The notes beneath the pieces are model-generated. The model worked only from the letters and a program-made list of their open reading frames with translations, did no database searches and was not told the DNA's origin. A stretch of 64,000 bases of DNA. It comes from Candidatus Pantoea persica (GTDB taxonomy: Bacteria > Pseudomonadota > Gammaproteobacteria > Enterobacterales > Enterobacteriaceae). The DNA is taken from the NCBI RefSeq assembly GCF_013753875.1, contig NZ_SMDS01000020.1, positions 62,001-126,000 of the forward strand, written 5' to 3'. This document shows positions 34,215-45,013 of the stretch, in pieces. Within the stretch, counting starts at the first letter, position 1. The number at the start of each line of letters is the position of its first letter. The translations under genes and the position numbers were made by a program.

Positions 34215-35255
34215 GTGACCGACAAGACCTCTCTCAGCTACAAAGACGCCGGCGTTGATATTGATGCCGGTAATGCTCTGGTTGACCGTATCAAAGGCTT
34301 AGTGAAAAAGACCCGCCGCCCGGAAGTGATGGGTGGACTGGGCGGTTTCGGCGCCCTTTGCGCGCTGCCGCAAAATTACCGCGAGCCAGTGCTGGTCTCA
34401 GGCACCGACGGCGTCGGCACCAAGCTGCGTCTGGCGATGGACCTGAAGCGTCATGACGCTATCGGCATCGATCTGGTCGCCATGTGCGTGAATGACCTGG
34501 TGGTTCAGGGCGCGGAGCCGCTGTTCTTCCTTGACTACTACGCCACCGGCAAACTGGACGTCGACACCGCCTCCTCCGTGATTACCGGCATCGCCGAAGG
34601 CTGTCTGCAGTCGGGCTGCGCGCTGGTGGGCGGCGAAACCGCCGAAATGCCGGGCATGTACCACGGCGAAGATTACGACGTCGCGGGCTTCTGCGTCGGC
34701 GTGGTGGAGAAGTCGGAAATCATCAACGGTTCTAAAGTGCAGGATGGCGATGTGCTGATCGCGCTCGGCTCCAGCGGCCCGCACTCCAACGGCTATTCGC
34801 TGGTGCGCAAGATTCTGGAAGTGAGCCAGACCGATCCGCTGACCAAGCAGCTGGAGGGCAAGCCGCTGGCGGATCACCTGCTGGAACCGACGCGCATCTA
34901 CGTGAAAAACATCCTCAGCCTGATCGAGCAGGTCGACGTGCACGCCATCGCGCACCTGACCGGCGGCGGCTTCCGGGAGAACATTCCGCGCGTGCTGCCG
35001 GACAATACCCAGGCGGTGATCGACGAGAAGAGCTGGGAATGGCCGGCCATCTTCACCTGGATACAGCAGGCGGGCAACGTCAGCGGCCACGAGATGTACT
35101 GCACCTTTAACTGCGGCGTGGGCGTGGTGATCGCGCTGAGCGCCGCCGACGCCGACAAGGCGGTGGAGCTGATGCGCGCCGCGGGCGAAAAGGCGTGGAA
35201 GATTGGCGAGATCAAGGCGTCTGACGCTGAAGAGCGCGTGGTCATTAACGCATGA
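34215..35255 (+). CDS. purM: PurM, AIR synthetase
   Basis: PurM closes the imidazole ring of purines (FGAM to AIR) using ATP. GTG start at 34215 with GGGGATT upstream gives 346 residues, one more than E. coli. Signature regions [27 protein letters not shown] and [16 protein letters not shown] are present. The TGA stop overlaps the ATG of purN (ATGA), so the pair is translationally coupled. Under the PurR-like operator upstream. Intact. Confidence 0.96.
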   Translation: MTDKTSLSYKDAGVDIDAGNALVDRIKGLVKKTRRPEVMGGLGGFGALCALPQNYREPVLVSGTDGVGTKLRLAMDLKRHDAIGIDLVAMCVNDLVVQGAEPLFFLDYYATGKLDVDTASSVITGIAEGCLQSGCALVGGETAEMPGMYHGEDYDVAGFCVGVVEKSEIINGSKVQDGDVLIALGSSGPHSNGYSLVRKILEVSQTDPLTKQLEGKPLADHLLEPTRIYVKNILSLIEQVDVHAIAHLTGGGFRENIPRVLPDNTQAVIDEKSWEWPAIFTWIQQAGNVSGHEMYCTFNCGVGVVIALSAADADKAVELMRAAGEKAWKIGEIKASDAEERVVINA

Positions 35256-35890
35256 AAAAGCTGGTTGTACTGATCTCCGGCAACGGAAGCAATCTTCAGT
35301 CCATCCTCGACGCCTGCGCAAGCGGGCGGATTAACGGCAGCGTCGCTGCCGTTTTCAGTAATAAAGCCACCGCTTTCGGCCTGACGCGCGCGCGCGAGGC
35401 AGAGGTGCCGGCGCACGCGCTGGCGGCCGGCGATTTTCCCGACCGCGAAGCCTTCGATCGTCAGCTGATCGCAGAGATCGACTCCTACGCGCCGGATCTG
35501 ATGGTGCTGGCGGGCTATATGCGCATCCTCAGTAGCGATTTCGTTGCCCACTATCAGGATCGCCTGCTGAATATCCATCCCTCTCTACTGCCTAAATATC
35601 CCGGCCTGCACACCCATCGTCAGGCGCTGGCGAACGGCGACGCCGAACACGGCACCTCGGTGCACTTCGTCACTAACGAGCTGGACGGCGGCCCGGTCGT
35701 TCTGCAGGCGCGCGTGCCGGTGTTTCCCGGCGACGATGAAGCGACCATTGCCGCGCGCGTGCAGCATCAGGAGCACGCCATCTATCCGCTGGTAATTAGC
35801 TGGTTTGTCGAGGGGCGCTTAGCGATGCGCGATGGCAAGGCCTGGCTGGATAATCAGCCGCTGCCACCGCAGGGCTATGCGTACGACTAA
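35252..35890 (+). CDS. purN: PurN, GAR formyltransferase
   Basis: PurN transfers a formyl group from 10-formyl-tetrahydrofolate to GAR in purine synthesis. The 212 residues include [13 protein letters not shown] at the start, the catalytic [12 protein letters not shown] with Asn and His, and the aspartate in [12 protein letters not shown]. It overlaps purM by four bases. It is followed after 33 bp by an unusually long perfect palindrome. Intact. Confidence 0.96.
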   Translation: MKKLVVLISGNGSNLQSILDACASGRINGSVAAVFSNKATAFGLTRAREAEVPAHALAAGDFPDREAFDRQLIAEIDSYAPDLMVLAGYMRILSSDFVAHYQDRLLNIHPSLLPKYPGLHTHRQALANGDAEHGTSVHFVTNELDGGPVVLQARVPVFPGDDEATIAARVQHQEHAIYPLVISWFVEGRLAMRDGKAWLDNQPLPPQGYAYD

Positions 35891-35923
35891 GGAATGATCA
35901 AGGCATCTAAAGCATTCGCGCTT

Positions 35924-35995
35924 ACGTGGTGGCATGGACAGAAGAGAAAAGCGTCCTGCGCAGGACGCTTTTCTCTTCTGTCCATGCCACCACGT
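35924..35995. repeat. 72-bp perfect palindrome, probable purMN terminator core
   Basis: Two 36-base arms (35924-35959 and 35960-35995) are exact reverse complements with no spacer, centred on ctgcgcag, followed by TTTT. The inner 26 bases (aaaagcgtcctgc / gcaggacgctttt) look like an ordinary bidirectional terminator. The outer 23 bases on each side extend the perfect pairing far beyond what termination needs. It lies between purN and the converging pstB remnant. Confidence 0.95.
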
Positions 35996-36036
35996 TTTAA
36001 CTTTGTTAGCTGCCTGTGAGAACAAGCATCTCAATC

Positions 36037-36777
36037 TCAGTCGTAGCGACCGGTAATATAATCCTCGGCGCGCCGGTTGCGCGATGCGGTGAACATGCGG
36101 TCGGTTTCATCAAACTCCACCACCGCGCCCTGATACATAAACGCCGTATAGTCCGAAACACGCGACGCCTAGTGCATATTGTGGTTGACCAGCACCAGCT
36201 TAAAGTGCTGCTTCAGCGTGGTCATCAGCTCCTCGATTACCAGCGTTGAGATGGGGTCGAGCACCAATAGTCGGCTCGTCCAGCAGCAGCACCTCCGGCC
36301 CGATGGTGATGGCGCGGGCGATCACCAGCCGCTGCTGCTGGCCGCTGGAGAGCGTCAGGGCGTTCTGCCCCAGCTGATCCTTCACCTTGCTCCACAGCGC
36401 CGCCGCTCGCACGCCTCGTTCAGCACGCGCCTGTCGCGCACGCCCTGCAGCCGTAGGCCATCACCACGTTTTCATAAATCGATTTGGGAAACGGGTTGGG
36501 CCGCTGGAACACCATGCCGATGCGGCGGCGCAGCGCCGACAGATCCTGCGACGGCTGCATAATGGCGTGGTGCCCAAGCAAAATCTCCCCTTCAATGCGG
36601 CAGCTGTCCACCACGTCGTTCATACGGTTAAAGCAGCGTCGATTTGCCGTAGCCGGACGGCCCTTACGGCGCGCCGGAATGCGCAACGAGATAATGCAGC
36701 GCCTGGCGCTCGCCGTACCAGAGCAAAAGGTTGTTTACAGTCAGTGCCGTGTCGGTATCGGGCGTCATAGTCTTCAT
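36037..36777 (-). pseudogene. pstB: pstB-like phosphate importer ATPase remnant
   Basis: Recognisable parts of Pst[20 protein letters not shown], then in other frames [39 protein letters not shown] and [11 protein letters not shown], and VNHNMH before [20 protein letters not shown]. The ABC signature LSGGQ reads LSSGQ, a TAG lies at 36169-36171, and several frame changes and a damaged Walker A are present. Start ATG 36777, end TGA 36037. Last gene of a pstC-pstA-pstB set without pstS in view. Confidence 0.82.
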
Positions 36778-36780
36778 CTT

Positions 36781-37365
36781 TTATTGTGTCATCAGGCGAT
36801 AGCGTTCGCGCAGCCGGTGGCTCAGCGCCATAGCCAGCAAGTTGAGCGACAGGATAATCACCACCAGCAGCGCCGTGGCGTAAACCAGAGGGCGATCCGC
36901 CTCGACGTTTGGGCTTTGGAAGGCGAGATCGTAAATCTGGAAGCCAAGATGCATAAATTTGCGGTCGAGGTGCAGCCAAGGGAAGACTGCATCGACCGGC
37001 AGCTCCATGCGCCACAGTGTCTCCGCCTGAGTTGCGCCGAGCGCCAGCGAGCCCTGACGCAGCGAGTCGGGAATGCGCGACAGCCCCTCTTCGGTGGCGA
37101 CGATCACCACCGGCAGCGTCAGCGTCAGCGCGCTATCGCCGGCGGGCGCGGGAAAGCGCGACTTGTGCTCCAGCGTCTCGCCCAGCAGCGCCGTGGTCTG
37201 GCCGTCCGGCTGCGTCAGGGTATAGAGATCGACGTGTTGCGGCCAGAAAGCGCGCATGCCCTGCCGCGCCAGCAGCGCAATCAGCAACGTAAAGGCGAGC
37301 AGCGCGACGGCGACCGCCCCCGCAGTCAGCCAGCGCCAGCGATCGTTTTGCCGCATCGCCTTCAT
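36781..37365 (-). pseudogene. pstA: pstA-like permease remnant, large in-frame deletion
   Basis: The frame is open from ATG 37365 to TAA 36781 but codes for only 194 residues, against several hundred for the long PstA type. The N-terminal membrane segment (WLTAGAVAVALLAFTLLIAL) and the start of the periplasmic part join at LTLTLPVVIVATEEG directly to the second half of the permease domain (LRQGSLALGATQAETLWRME) and the last helix (ATALLVVIILSLNLLAMAL). The first half of the channel is missing. Its ATG overlaps the pstC stop (ATGA). Confidence 0.75.
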
Positions 37366-38883
37366 AGCTGCCCCTCATGCTGGCTGTAGCGCTGGCGCAG
37401 CCGCTGCCGAAACAGCTCTGCCAGCGTATTGATAATCAGGGTGAAAACCAGCAGCAGCGCGCTGAGAAACAGAATACGGTAGTGGGCGCTGTGCCCGCCA
37501 CCGCCTCCGGCATCTCCATAGCGATATTGGCAGAGCGCGCGCGCAGGCCGGAAAAAGGCCGTCCTGGCTCTGCGGCGTGTTGCCGGTCGCCATCAGCACA
37601 ATCATGGTTTCGCCCACCGCGCGGCCGAAGCCGATCATCAGCGCGGCGAAAATGCCCGCCGAGGCGCCTAGCGGCACCAGCGCAAAGCCCATTGCCAGCC
37701 CCGCCACCAGCACCAGCGGCGTGGCGAACAGCAGCGACAGCGCCGCCGCCTTCAGCGTGCCCGTAACCATCGGCATCAGACTGAATTTCGGCTGATAGCT
37801 GTCCGCCGCGTTGCTGGACTGCCACACCCAGTCGGGCGCGGGGTAGTTTTCATACAAGATTTTTTGCCAGAAGCTGCACCAGCTGACATCGAGCCAGGAT
37901 CGCTAATGTGCACCACCTGCCAGCTACCTGCTCTCTCCAGCAGCAGCGCTTTCCCAGCGAGCGAAAAGGCGAGGCTTTCGACGCCGGGCGTCAGCTGGCG
38001 CTGCACGATGGGACCGGACTGCTTGCTGGCGAACAGCTTCAGCGTGCCGTCGGGCGCCAGGGTGGCGAACACCCGACGCTGCGCCTCTGTCGCCACCAGG
38101 CCCGTCGGGCTGCTGCCGGCAAAAGTGCGGATTTCGTGCAGGCGCGGCCCGTGCTCGCCGGCGATAGCGAACCACTGCGTCACGTCGCGGCTGTCCTGAT
38201 TCAGCAGGCTCTGACCGCCCGTCAGCAGGTGCAGGCTGCACGGCGGCTCGCCCTGCGGCTGCGTTTCGCGCAGCGTCGCGCCCTCGTCGCCGATCTGCCA
38301 GACGCGCAGCACGCTGCCTTCGCTGGCGTAGAGCAGATCGCCCTGCGGCGACAGCAGCAGATGATCGGCGCGCGCCTGCGGCAGCGCGATAACGCGCGGC
38401 GACTGCTGCGGTTGCAGCGTCAACAGGCTAACGCCGCCGGCGGTCACGGCGGCGATGCGCCATTTGTCCGGCGCGAGAGTCGACAGCGGCAGCGCGCCCT
38501 GCGCGTTAAGCAGCATCGTCTGCTGGTCAGCGCTGCTCACCACCTGCGGCGGCGCCGGGCGCAGCAGTAGCAGCGGCGGCTCGGCTGGCTGGCCGTTCAG
38601 CGGAATAAAGCGCGCCGCTCCGTCGCGGCCGATGCGCCAGCCCTGCTCGCCGAGATGGCCCACCGCCAGCGCCGGTCCACGATCCCACAGCTGCTACGCG
38701 GCCTGCGGCTGTACCGCTGGCGCGGCGAACAGCGGCAGTACCACCCAAATCAACCAAAATAAAGAGCAGCAGCATCAGCAGCAGTATCGAGATGCCGCAT
38801 GACGTGACCAGCCGCCGCGTAAAACGGTCGATAGCGCGACGACGACGATTGCTGAAGTTAACGGGGATATGCTTTAGGCTCAT
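37362..38883 (-). pseudogene. pstC: pstC-like permease remnant with long periplasmic domain
   Basis: Start ATG 38883, then a membrane segment (TSCGISILLLMLLLFILV), a frame change, and a TAG at 38694-38696. A long periplasmic beta-propeller-like domain follows in one open frame from about 38663 to 37860. After another shift come the permease core pieces PMVTGTLKAAALSLLFATPL and FGRAVGETMIVLMATGNTP, joined with a deletion. The end (LIINTLAELFRQRLRQRYSQ) overlaps pstA. This resembles the long PstC type found next to ppk in some gammaproteobacteria. Divergent from ppk. Confidence 0.75.
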
Positions 38884-39035
38884 GCAGCTCTGAACGGGAT
38901 TGGTAGTAAGCCCGCTATGTTGCCCGTAGCTGGTTGATAAGACGACCATTGACGTTGGACAAGCTTGCCATACTCTCGCCATAATGATGACGGACACTGG
39001 TTCTTTAAGTCCTGCAAACGCGATATGGAGTCAGA

Positions 39036-41096
39036 ATGGGTCAGGAAAAGCTGTATATAGAAAAAGAATTAAGCTGGTTATCCTTCAACGAGCGCGTGTT
39101 GCAAGAGGCGGCAGACAAAACTAACCCGCTGATTGAGCGTATGCGCTTTCTGGGGATCTATTCCAACAATCTTGATGAGTTTTATAAAGTTCGCTTCGCC
39201 GACCTCAAGCGTCGCATCCTGATTGGCGAAGAACAGGGCGTGCCCAACCTGCCGCGCCCCCTGCTCATAAAAATTCAGCAGCGCGTGATGAAGTCGGAAC
39301 AGGAGTTCGACGGCCTCTATAACGAGCTGCTGCTGGAGCTGGCGCGCAATCAGATCTTTTTAATCAACGAACGCCAGCTGTCGCCCAATCAGCAAATCTG
39401 GCTGCGCCACTATTTCAAACACGAACTGCGCCAGCACATCACGCCGATTGTGATCAATCACGACACCGACCTGACGGAATTCCTGAAGGATGACTACACC
39501 TATCTGGCGGTAGAGATTATTCACGGCGACGATATTCGCTATGCGCTGCTGGAGATCCCCTCAGACAAGGTGCCGCGCTTCGTTAATCTGCCTGCCGAGT
39601 CGCTGCGTCGACGCAAACCGATGATCCTGCTGGACAATATCCTGCGATACTGCCTCGACGATATTTTCAAAGGCTTTTTCGACTACGACACGCTGAACGC
39701 CTACTCGATGAAGATGACGCGCGACGCGGAGTATGACCTAGTCACGGAAATGGAGTCGAGCCTGCTGGAGCTGATGTCTTCCAGCCTGAAGCAGCGTCTG
39801 ACCGCCGAGCCGGTGCGCTTTGTTTATCAGCGCGATATGCCCGACGCCATGGTGGAGCTGCTGTGCAACAAGCTCACTATCTCCAACTACGACTCCATCG
39901 TGTCGGGCGGCCGCTACCATAACTTCAAAGACTTTATCGGCTTCCCGGACGTCGGCAAAAGCAATCTGGTCAACCGTTCGCTGCCGCCGATCCGCCATAT
40001 CGGCTTTGACGGCTTCCGCAACGGCTTTGATGCCATTCGCGACCGCGACATTCTGCTCTACTACCCCTACCACACCTTTGAGCACGTGCTGGAGCTGCTG
40101 CACCAAGCGTCGTTCGACCCCAGCGTGCTGGCGATTAAAATCAACATCTACCGCGTGGCGAAAGACTCGCGCATTATGGATGCGATGATGCACGCCGCCT
40201 ACAACGGCAAAAAGGTTACCGTGGTGGTGGAGCTACAGGCGCGCTTCGACGAAGAGGCCAATATCCTGTGGGCCAAGCGGCTGACCGAAGCGGGCGTGCA
40301 CGTGATTTTCTCCGCGCCGGGCCTGAAGATCCACGCCAAGCTGTTTTTGATTTCGCGCCGCGAAGGCGACGAGGTGGTGCGCTACGCCCATATCGGCACC
40401 GGGAACTTCAACGAAAAAACCGCGCGCATCTATACCGACTATTCGCTGCTGACCGCCGACGCACGCATCACCAACGAAGTTCGCCGGGTATTCAACTTTA
40501 TCGAAAACCCCTATCGTCCAGTGAGCTTTGAGCACCTGATGGTGTCGCCGCAGAACTCGCGTCAGATGCTTTATCAGCTGATCGATGCGGAAATCGCCAA
40601 CGTGCAGCAGGGACAGCCCTCTGGCATTATGCTGAAAATTAACAACCTGGTGGACGATGGTCTGGTCGATCGCCTCTACGCCGCGTCGGGTGCCGGAGTG
40701 AAGGTCAACCTGCTGGTGCGCGGCATGTGTTCGCTGATCCCCGATCTGCCCGGCATCAGCGAAAATATTCGCGTGATCAGTATTGTTGACCGCTTTCTCG
40801 AGCACGATCGCGTCTATATTTTTGAAAACGGCGGCGACAAAAAGGTCTTTCTCTCCTCCGCTGACTGGATGACGCGCAACATCGATCATCGCATCGAGGT
40901 GGCGGTGTCGATCCTCGATCCGCGGGTGAAACAACGCATTCTGGATACTATCGCTATTCTGTTTAGTGATACGGTGAAGGCGCGTATCGTTGATAAAGAG
41001 TTGGGGAACCGCTATGTTCCGCGCGGCAATCGTCGTAAGGTCCGCTCTCAACTGGCGATTTATAATTACATCAAGAAACTGGAACAGCTTGAATAA
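39036..41096 (+). CDS. ppk: Ppk, polyphosphate kinase 1
   Basis: Ppk makes inorganic polyphosphate from ATP through a phosphohistidine. The 686-residue protein is full length: N-terminal domain ([20 protein letters not shown]), the two phospholipase-D-like C-terminal domains with [32 protein letters not shown] and [20 protein letters not shown], which contain the catalytic histidines. It is three bases upstream of ppx. Intact, whereas ppx and the neighbouring phosphate transporter are broken. Confidence 0.96.
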   Translation: MGQEKLYIEKELSWLSFNERVLQEAADKTNPLIERMRFLGIYSNNLDEFYKVRFADLKRRILIGEEQGVPNLPRPLLIKIQQRVMKSEQEFDGLYNELLLELARNQIFLINERQLSPNQQIWLRHYFKHELRQHITPIVINHDTDLTEFLKDDYTYLAVEIIHGDDIRYALLEIPSDKVPRFVNLPAESLRRRKPMILLDNILRYCLDDIFKGFFDYDTLNAYSMKMTRDAEYDLVTEMESSLLELMSSSLKQRLTAEPVRFVYQRDMPDAMVELLCNKLTISNYDSIVSGGRYHNFKDFIGFPDVGKSNLVNRSLPPIRHIGFDGFRNGFDAIRDRDILLYYPYHTFEHVLELLHQASFDPSVLAIKINIYRVAKDSRIMDAMMHAAYNGKKVTVVVELQARFDEEANILWAKRLTEAGVHVIFSAPGLKIHAKLFLISRREGDEVVRYAHIGTGNFNEKTARIYTDYSLLTADARITNEVRRVFNFIENPYRPVSFEHLMVSPQNSRQMLYQLIDAEIANVQQGQPSGIMLKINNLVDDGLVDRLYAASGAGVKVNLLVRGMCSLIPDLPGISENIRVISIVDRFLEHDRVYIFENGGDKKVFLSSADWMTRNIDHRIEVAVSILDPRVKQRILDTIAILFSDTVKARIVDKELGNRYVPRGNRRKVRSQLAIYNYIKKLEQLE

Positions 41097-41099
41097 TCT

Positions 41100-42607
41100 A
41101 TGCCCATTTCCCATAAAAGTACGCCGAGGCCGCAAGAGTTTGCGGCAATCGATCTCGGATCAAACAGCTTTCATATGGTCATCGCTCGCGTGGTCAATGG
41201 CGCCACGCAGGTGCTTGGTCGCCTGAAACAGCGTGTACATCTGGCTGACGGCCTGGACAGTAAAAATCGCCTGAGCGAAGAGGCGATAGAGCGCGGACTG
41301 AGCTGCCTGGCGCTGTTTGCCGAACGTCTGCAGGGCTTTAACGCCAGCAACGTCACTATCGTCGGCACCCATACCCTGCGTCAGGTGGTGAATGCGGAAG
41401 AGTTTCTGCAGCGCGCAGCCGAGGTGATCCCCTACCCTATCGAAGTGATCCCCGGCAACGAAGAGGCACGCCTGATCTTTATGGGCGTCGAGCATACGCA
41501 GCCGGAAAAAAGCCGCAAGCTGGTGATTGATATCGGCGGCGGCTCGACGGAGCTGGTGATCGGCGAAAACTTCGAGCCACAGCTGGTGGAAAGCCGCCGC
41601 ATGGGCTGCGTCAGTTTCGCCCAGCTCTACTTCCCCGGTGGGGAGATCAGCCGCGACAATTTCCGCCGCGCGCGGCTGGCGGCGGCGCAGAAGCTGGAGA
41701 CGCTGGCGTGGCAGTATCGCCTGCACGGCTGGCAGTATGCGCTCGGCGCGTCGGGCACCATCAAGGCGGCGTGCGAAGTGCTGCTGGCGATGGGCGAGAA
41801 GGAGAAAATGATCACTCCGGAGCGTCTCGACAAACTGTGCGACGAGGTGCTAAAGCATAAATCCTTTAGCGCGCTGAGCCTGCCGGGCCTTTCGGAAGAT
41901 CGAAGGCGGTGTTCGTGCCAGGGCTGGCGATTATCTACGGCGTGTTCGACGCGCTGGCGATCCACGAGCTGCGCCTGTCGGATGGCGCGCTGCGCGAAGG
42001 GGTGCTCTACGAAATGGAGGGCCGCTTCCGCCATCAGGATATCCGTAGCCGCACGGCGCAAAGCCTGGCGAACCATTACGCCATCGACAACGATCAGGCG
42101 CGCCGGGTGCTGGACACCACCGAGCAGCTCTATCTGCAGTGGCGTGATCAGAACCCCAAACTGGCGAACCCGCAGCTGGCGGCGCTGCTACACGAGGTGG
42201 GGCTGACTATCAACCACAGCGGCATGCAGCGCCATTCCGCCTATATACTGCAGCACACTAATCTGCCCGGCTTTAACCAGGACCAGCAAATGCCGCTGGC
42301 GGCGCTGGTACGCTTACACCGCAAGGCGATTAAGGTCGAAGAGCTGCCGCGCGTGACGCTGTTCAAGAAAAAACAGTTCCTGCCGCTGCTGTTTCTGCTG
42401 CACCTCGGCACCCTGTTGAACAACCAGCGCCAGGCGACCACGCGCCCCGAGTCGCTGAAGCTGAAAGCCGACGACGGCCACTGGAAGCTGACCTTCCCGG
42501 CGGGCTATTTCAGCCAGAACAATCTGGTACAGCTCGACCTGGAACGCGAGCAGACCTACTGGAACGAGGTGGCCGGCTGAAAACTGACGCTGGAAGAAGA
42601 AGCCTGA
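41100..42607 (+). pseudogene. ppx: ppx, exopolyphosphatase, one-base deletion and a nonsense codon
   Basis: Ppx removes terminal phosphates from polyphosphate. The N-terminal half is complete, with [15 protein letters not shown] and [15 protein letters not shown] of the ASKHA fold. Near 41902 the codons for [17 protein letters not shown] have lost one base (GATCGAAGG for GATCGnAAGG), so the frame leaves after about 268 residues and runs to 42206 in an unrelated frame. The second half is open from 41909 but in the other frame. A TGA at 42578-42580 (EVAG stop KLTLEEEA, probably TGG to TGA) is a second lesion. The enzyme is probably lost. Confidence 0.92.
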
Positions 42608-42645
42608 GGAGGTGGGCATGCGCGCCCACAGATTAAAAGCGAACC

Positions 42646-43242
42646 ATGACGAAACCTGATAACTATTTTGCCGATGCCTACGGCCTGACGCCGACGCACT
42701 CTGAAGTGCTGGCAGCGCTGCCCTTTGTGACGCCCGGCAAGGCGCTGGATCTCGGCTGCGGCAACGGGCGTAACAGCCTGTTCCTCAGCCAGCAAGGCTT
42801 TGACGTCACCGCCTGGGATCACAATCCCGCCATCCTGGCGCGCCTTGAGCAGATCGCCGCGCAAGAGGGCATTACCACCATTCATACCGAACAGCGCGAC
42901 CTCAACCAGACGCGCTTCAACGGCGGCTACACCTTCGTGTTGTCCACGGTGGTGATGATGTTCCTGCAGCCGCAAACCATCCCGCAGCTGATTGCCGACA
43001 TGCAAGCAAGCACGCTGAAAAACGGTCATAACCTGATCGTGGCGGCGATGAGCACCGACGACTATCCCTGCCCGCTCGACTTCCCGTTCACCTTTAAATC
43101 GGGTGAGCTGAGCCACTACTACCGCAACTGGCATATCCTTCGCTATAACGAGCACATCGGCCAGCTGCACAAGCGCGACGAGCACGGCAACCGCATCAGC
43201 TGCCGCTTCGCCACGCTGCTGGCACAAAAGGCGAGCCTGTAA
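42646..43242 (+). CDS. tehB: TehB, SAM-dependent methyltransferase (tellurite resistance type)
   Basis: The 198-residue protein matches TehB, with the SAM-binding motif LDLGCGNGRNSLFLSQQGFD at about 38-57 and the family end NRISCRFATLLAQK. TehB methylates tellurite and selenite in vitro; its normal substrate is unclear. In E. coli it pairs with tehA elsewhere, and no tehA is present here. The start follows a purine-rich AAAAGCGAACC. Intact. Confidence 0.88.
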   Translation: MTKPDNYFADAYGLTPTHSEVLAALPFVTPGKALDLGCGNGRNSLFLSQQGFDVTAWDHNPAILARLEQIAAQEGITTIHTEQRDLNQTRFNGGYTFVLSTVVMMFLQPQTIPQLIADMQASTLKNGHNLIVAAMSTDDYPCPLDFPFTFKSGELSHYYRNWHILRYNEHIGQLHKRDEHGNRISCRFATLLAQKASL

Positions 43243-43354
43243 CGCCGCGCCGCACGCCACGGCCCGCTCTTTTTTAATCAGCGATTGCTTTCAGTGTGAC
43301 GATGTGACTAAATGTTGCCATCGCCCAGTTGGGTACTTACAGGAAACACCTTGC

Positions 43355-43546
43355 GTGAACAGCGCCATCCCCTCCCGAAGACGTCCAAAACCCCGTTCGT
43401 TTACCCGGATCGTTCTACTGATTAGCTTTATCATTCTTTTAAGCCGCATGATTTTTATCCTGCCTGCCGCGTTTGAACATCATCAGCAGAAGAAAGCGGC
43501 GCCACCATTCGCCCCATTGAGCCTTACCGATCGCGACAGCCGTTAA
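43355..43546 (+). CDS. yfgG: YfgG, small DUF2633 membrane protein
   Basis: The GTG start at 43355 (AGGAAA upstream) gives 63 residues, the length of E. coli YfgG. The basic N-terminus (SRRRPKPRSFTR) leads into one membrane segment beginning IVLLISFIILLSRMIF and then a charged tail (EHHQQKKAA). E. coli YfgG has been linked to metal stress; the mechanism is unknown to me. The frame can be extended upstream to 43304, but that segment has no homology. Position after ppx agrees with E. coli. Intact. Confidence 0.85.
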   Translation: MNSAIPSRRRPKPRSFTRIVLLISFIILLSRMIFILPAAFEHHQQKKAAPPFAPLSLTDRDSR

Positions 43547-43669
43547 CCTTTCGTGTCCTTTGCTTCTCTCTGTTAAACGCAGCCTGAATCGCCGCGCTTT
43601 TTTTTACGCCCATTTGCAAGGCGAGCCGCTACACTTCGAGCTGTAACTTTCAGACACAAAGGACTCGTT

Positions 43670-44740
43670 ATGTCTGCTTCGCACAGTCAACGTTTAAGTG
43701 AAATACGTCATCGCATTCTGACGCTGCTGCTTAGCGAGCCGGATATGGTGGAGGCGCTGCTGGAAAAACCCAGCGAACGCACCCCTGAACAGCAACGTGA
43801 AAATGCGGCGCATCAGGCTGCGCCAACGGCGGATATCGATCAAAACTGCACACGGCGGACCTAGCCGAAATTCTTGAAGCGCTGCCGGAAGAGGCGCTCT
43901 GGCGGCTGGTGCCCCCCGAGAAACGCGGCCACGTGCTGGTGGAAGCCTCGGAAACTGTCTGGGCCAGCCTGACGGAAGAGATGAGCGACCGCGATATTCT
44001 GCGCGCTATCGAACCGCTCGATATTGATGACCAAGCCTATATGCCGCGCGACCTAACCGGTCGCCTGCTAGCGACGCTCGATCGCAGCCTGCGCGCCCGC
44101 GTGCCCAGCGTGGTGGAGTTCGACCGCGATCGCATCGACCGCATCATAGACGTCAATATTCTGACGGTGCGCGCCGACGTTACGCTGGCGACGGTGCAGC
44201 GCTTTCTGCGCCATAAAAAAAGCATGCCAAACGGCATGGATAAAATTTTCATCACCGATGAAGACAATCTGCTGCTGGGCGAGTTGCCGCTCACCAATAT
44301 CTTGCTGAACAAGCCGAAAAAGCGCGTGGAAGAGGTGATAAATTCCTCCCCCACCACCTTCCAGCTCAACGACAAGGCGGAAGATGCGGCGGGCGCGTTT
44401 GAGCGCTACAACCTTATCTCCGCCGCGGTCATCGACGCCAAAGGCAAGCTGATTGGCCGCGTCACTATTGAGGACGTGGTCAATCTGCTCAACGAAGAGA
44501 ACGAGAGCAATATCCGCCGCATGGGCGGCATCAGCCAAGAAGAGAGGATGTGTTCGCGCCGGTGCGCAAGACGGTGCGGCAACGCTGGGCCTGGCTGGCG
44601 ATTAACCTCTGCACCGCCTTTATCGCCTCGCGCGTCATCGGCCTGTTTGAGGAGACACCATCTCGCAGCTGGCGACGCTGCTTCTGCTGCATCACTGAGT
44701 CAGATAGCGGTTTTATGGCTGGCGCAGCCTGCGCCGTAAT
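43670..44740 (+). pseudogene. mgtE: mgtE-type Mg2+ transporter remnant
   Basis: The N-terminal regulatory part (SQRLSEIRHRILTLLLSEPD, LAEILEALPEEALWRLVPPE) and both CBS domains (HKKSMPNGMDKIFITDEDNL, VIDAKGKLIGRVTIEDVVNL) are clear, with a frame shift near 43845. After GGISQEE another shift leads to VFAPVRKTVRQRWAWLAINL, the first membrane helix with ASRVIGLFEETI. The remaining four membrane helices that form the channel are deleted. The gene is dead. Confidence 0.82.
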
Positions 44741-44818
44741 GCGTTCAAAAGCCCGCAACGCTTTTCTGCCGGGGGGCGCGGCGCGCCCTACACATGCTTA
44801 AAACCAAAGGAGAAAGAG

Positions 44819-44997
44819 ATGTTTCAACCTGATGATTTTGTGCAGTCGAAAACCGGTGGTCCCAAAATGCAGGTGCTGCGGGTAGAAGGTGAAACCCTGT
44901 AGTACGCGCGCGTCGATGACGCCGAGAAAAAGGAGATTGAGGTCAACGCCGACAGCGTCAACCTCTACCACGAAGAGGGAGATTCGGCGTTTGCTGA
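44819..44997 (+). pseudogene. YodC-like DUF2158 small protein, broken
   Basis: The start ATG at 44819 follows AAAGGAGAAAGAG. MFQPDDFVQSKTGGPKMQVL matches the DUF2158 family of about 60 residues, which carry the pattern D.V..K.GGP.M. A TAG at 44900-44902 stops it after 27 codons, and the end (NLYHEEGD then FGVC) needs a one-base shift. Function unknown. Confidence 0.65.
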
Positions 44998-45013
44998 CCC
45001 CTGCGCCGGGCGG

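Noticed and set aside
35924-35995. Terminal inverted repeats of an insertion sequence
   Set aside because: There is no sequence between the arms, no transposase remnant and no target duplication.
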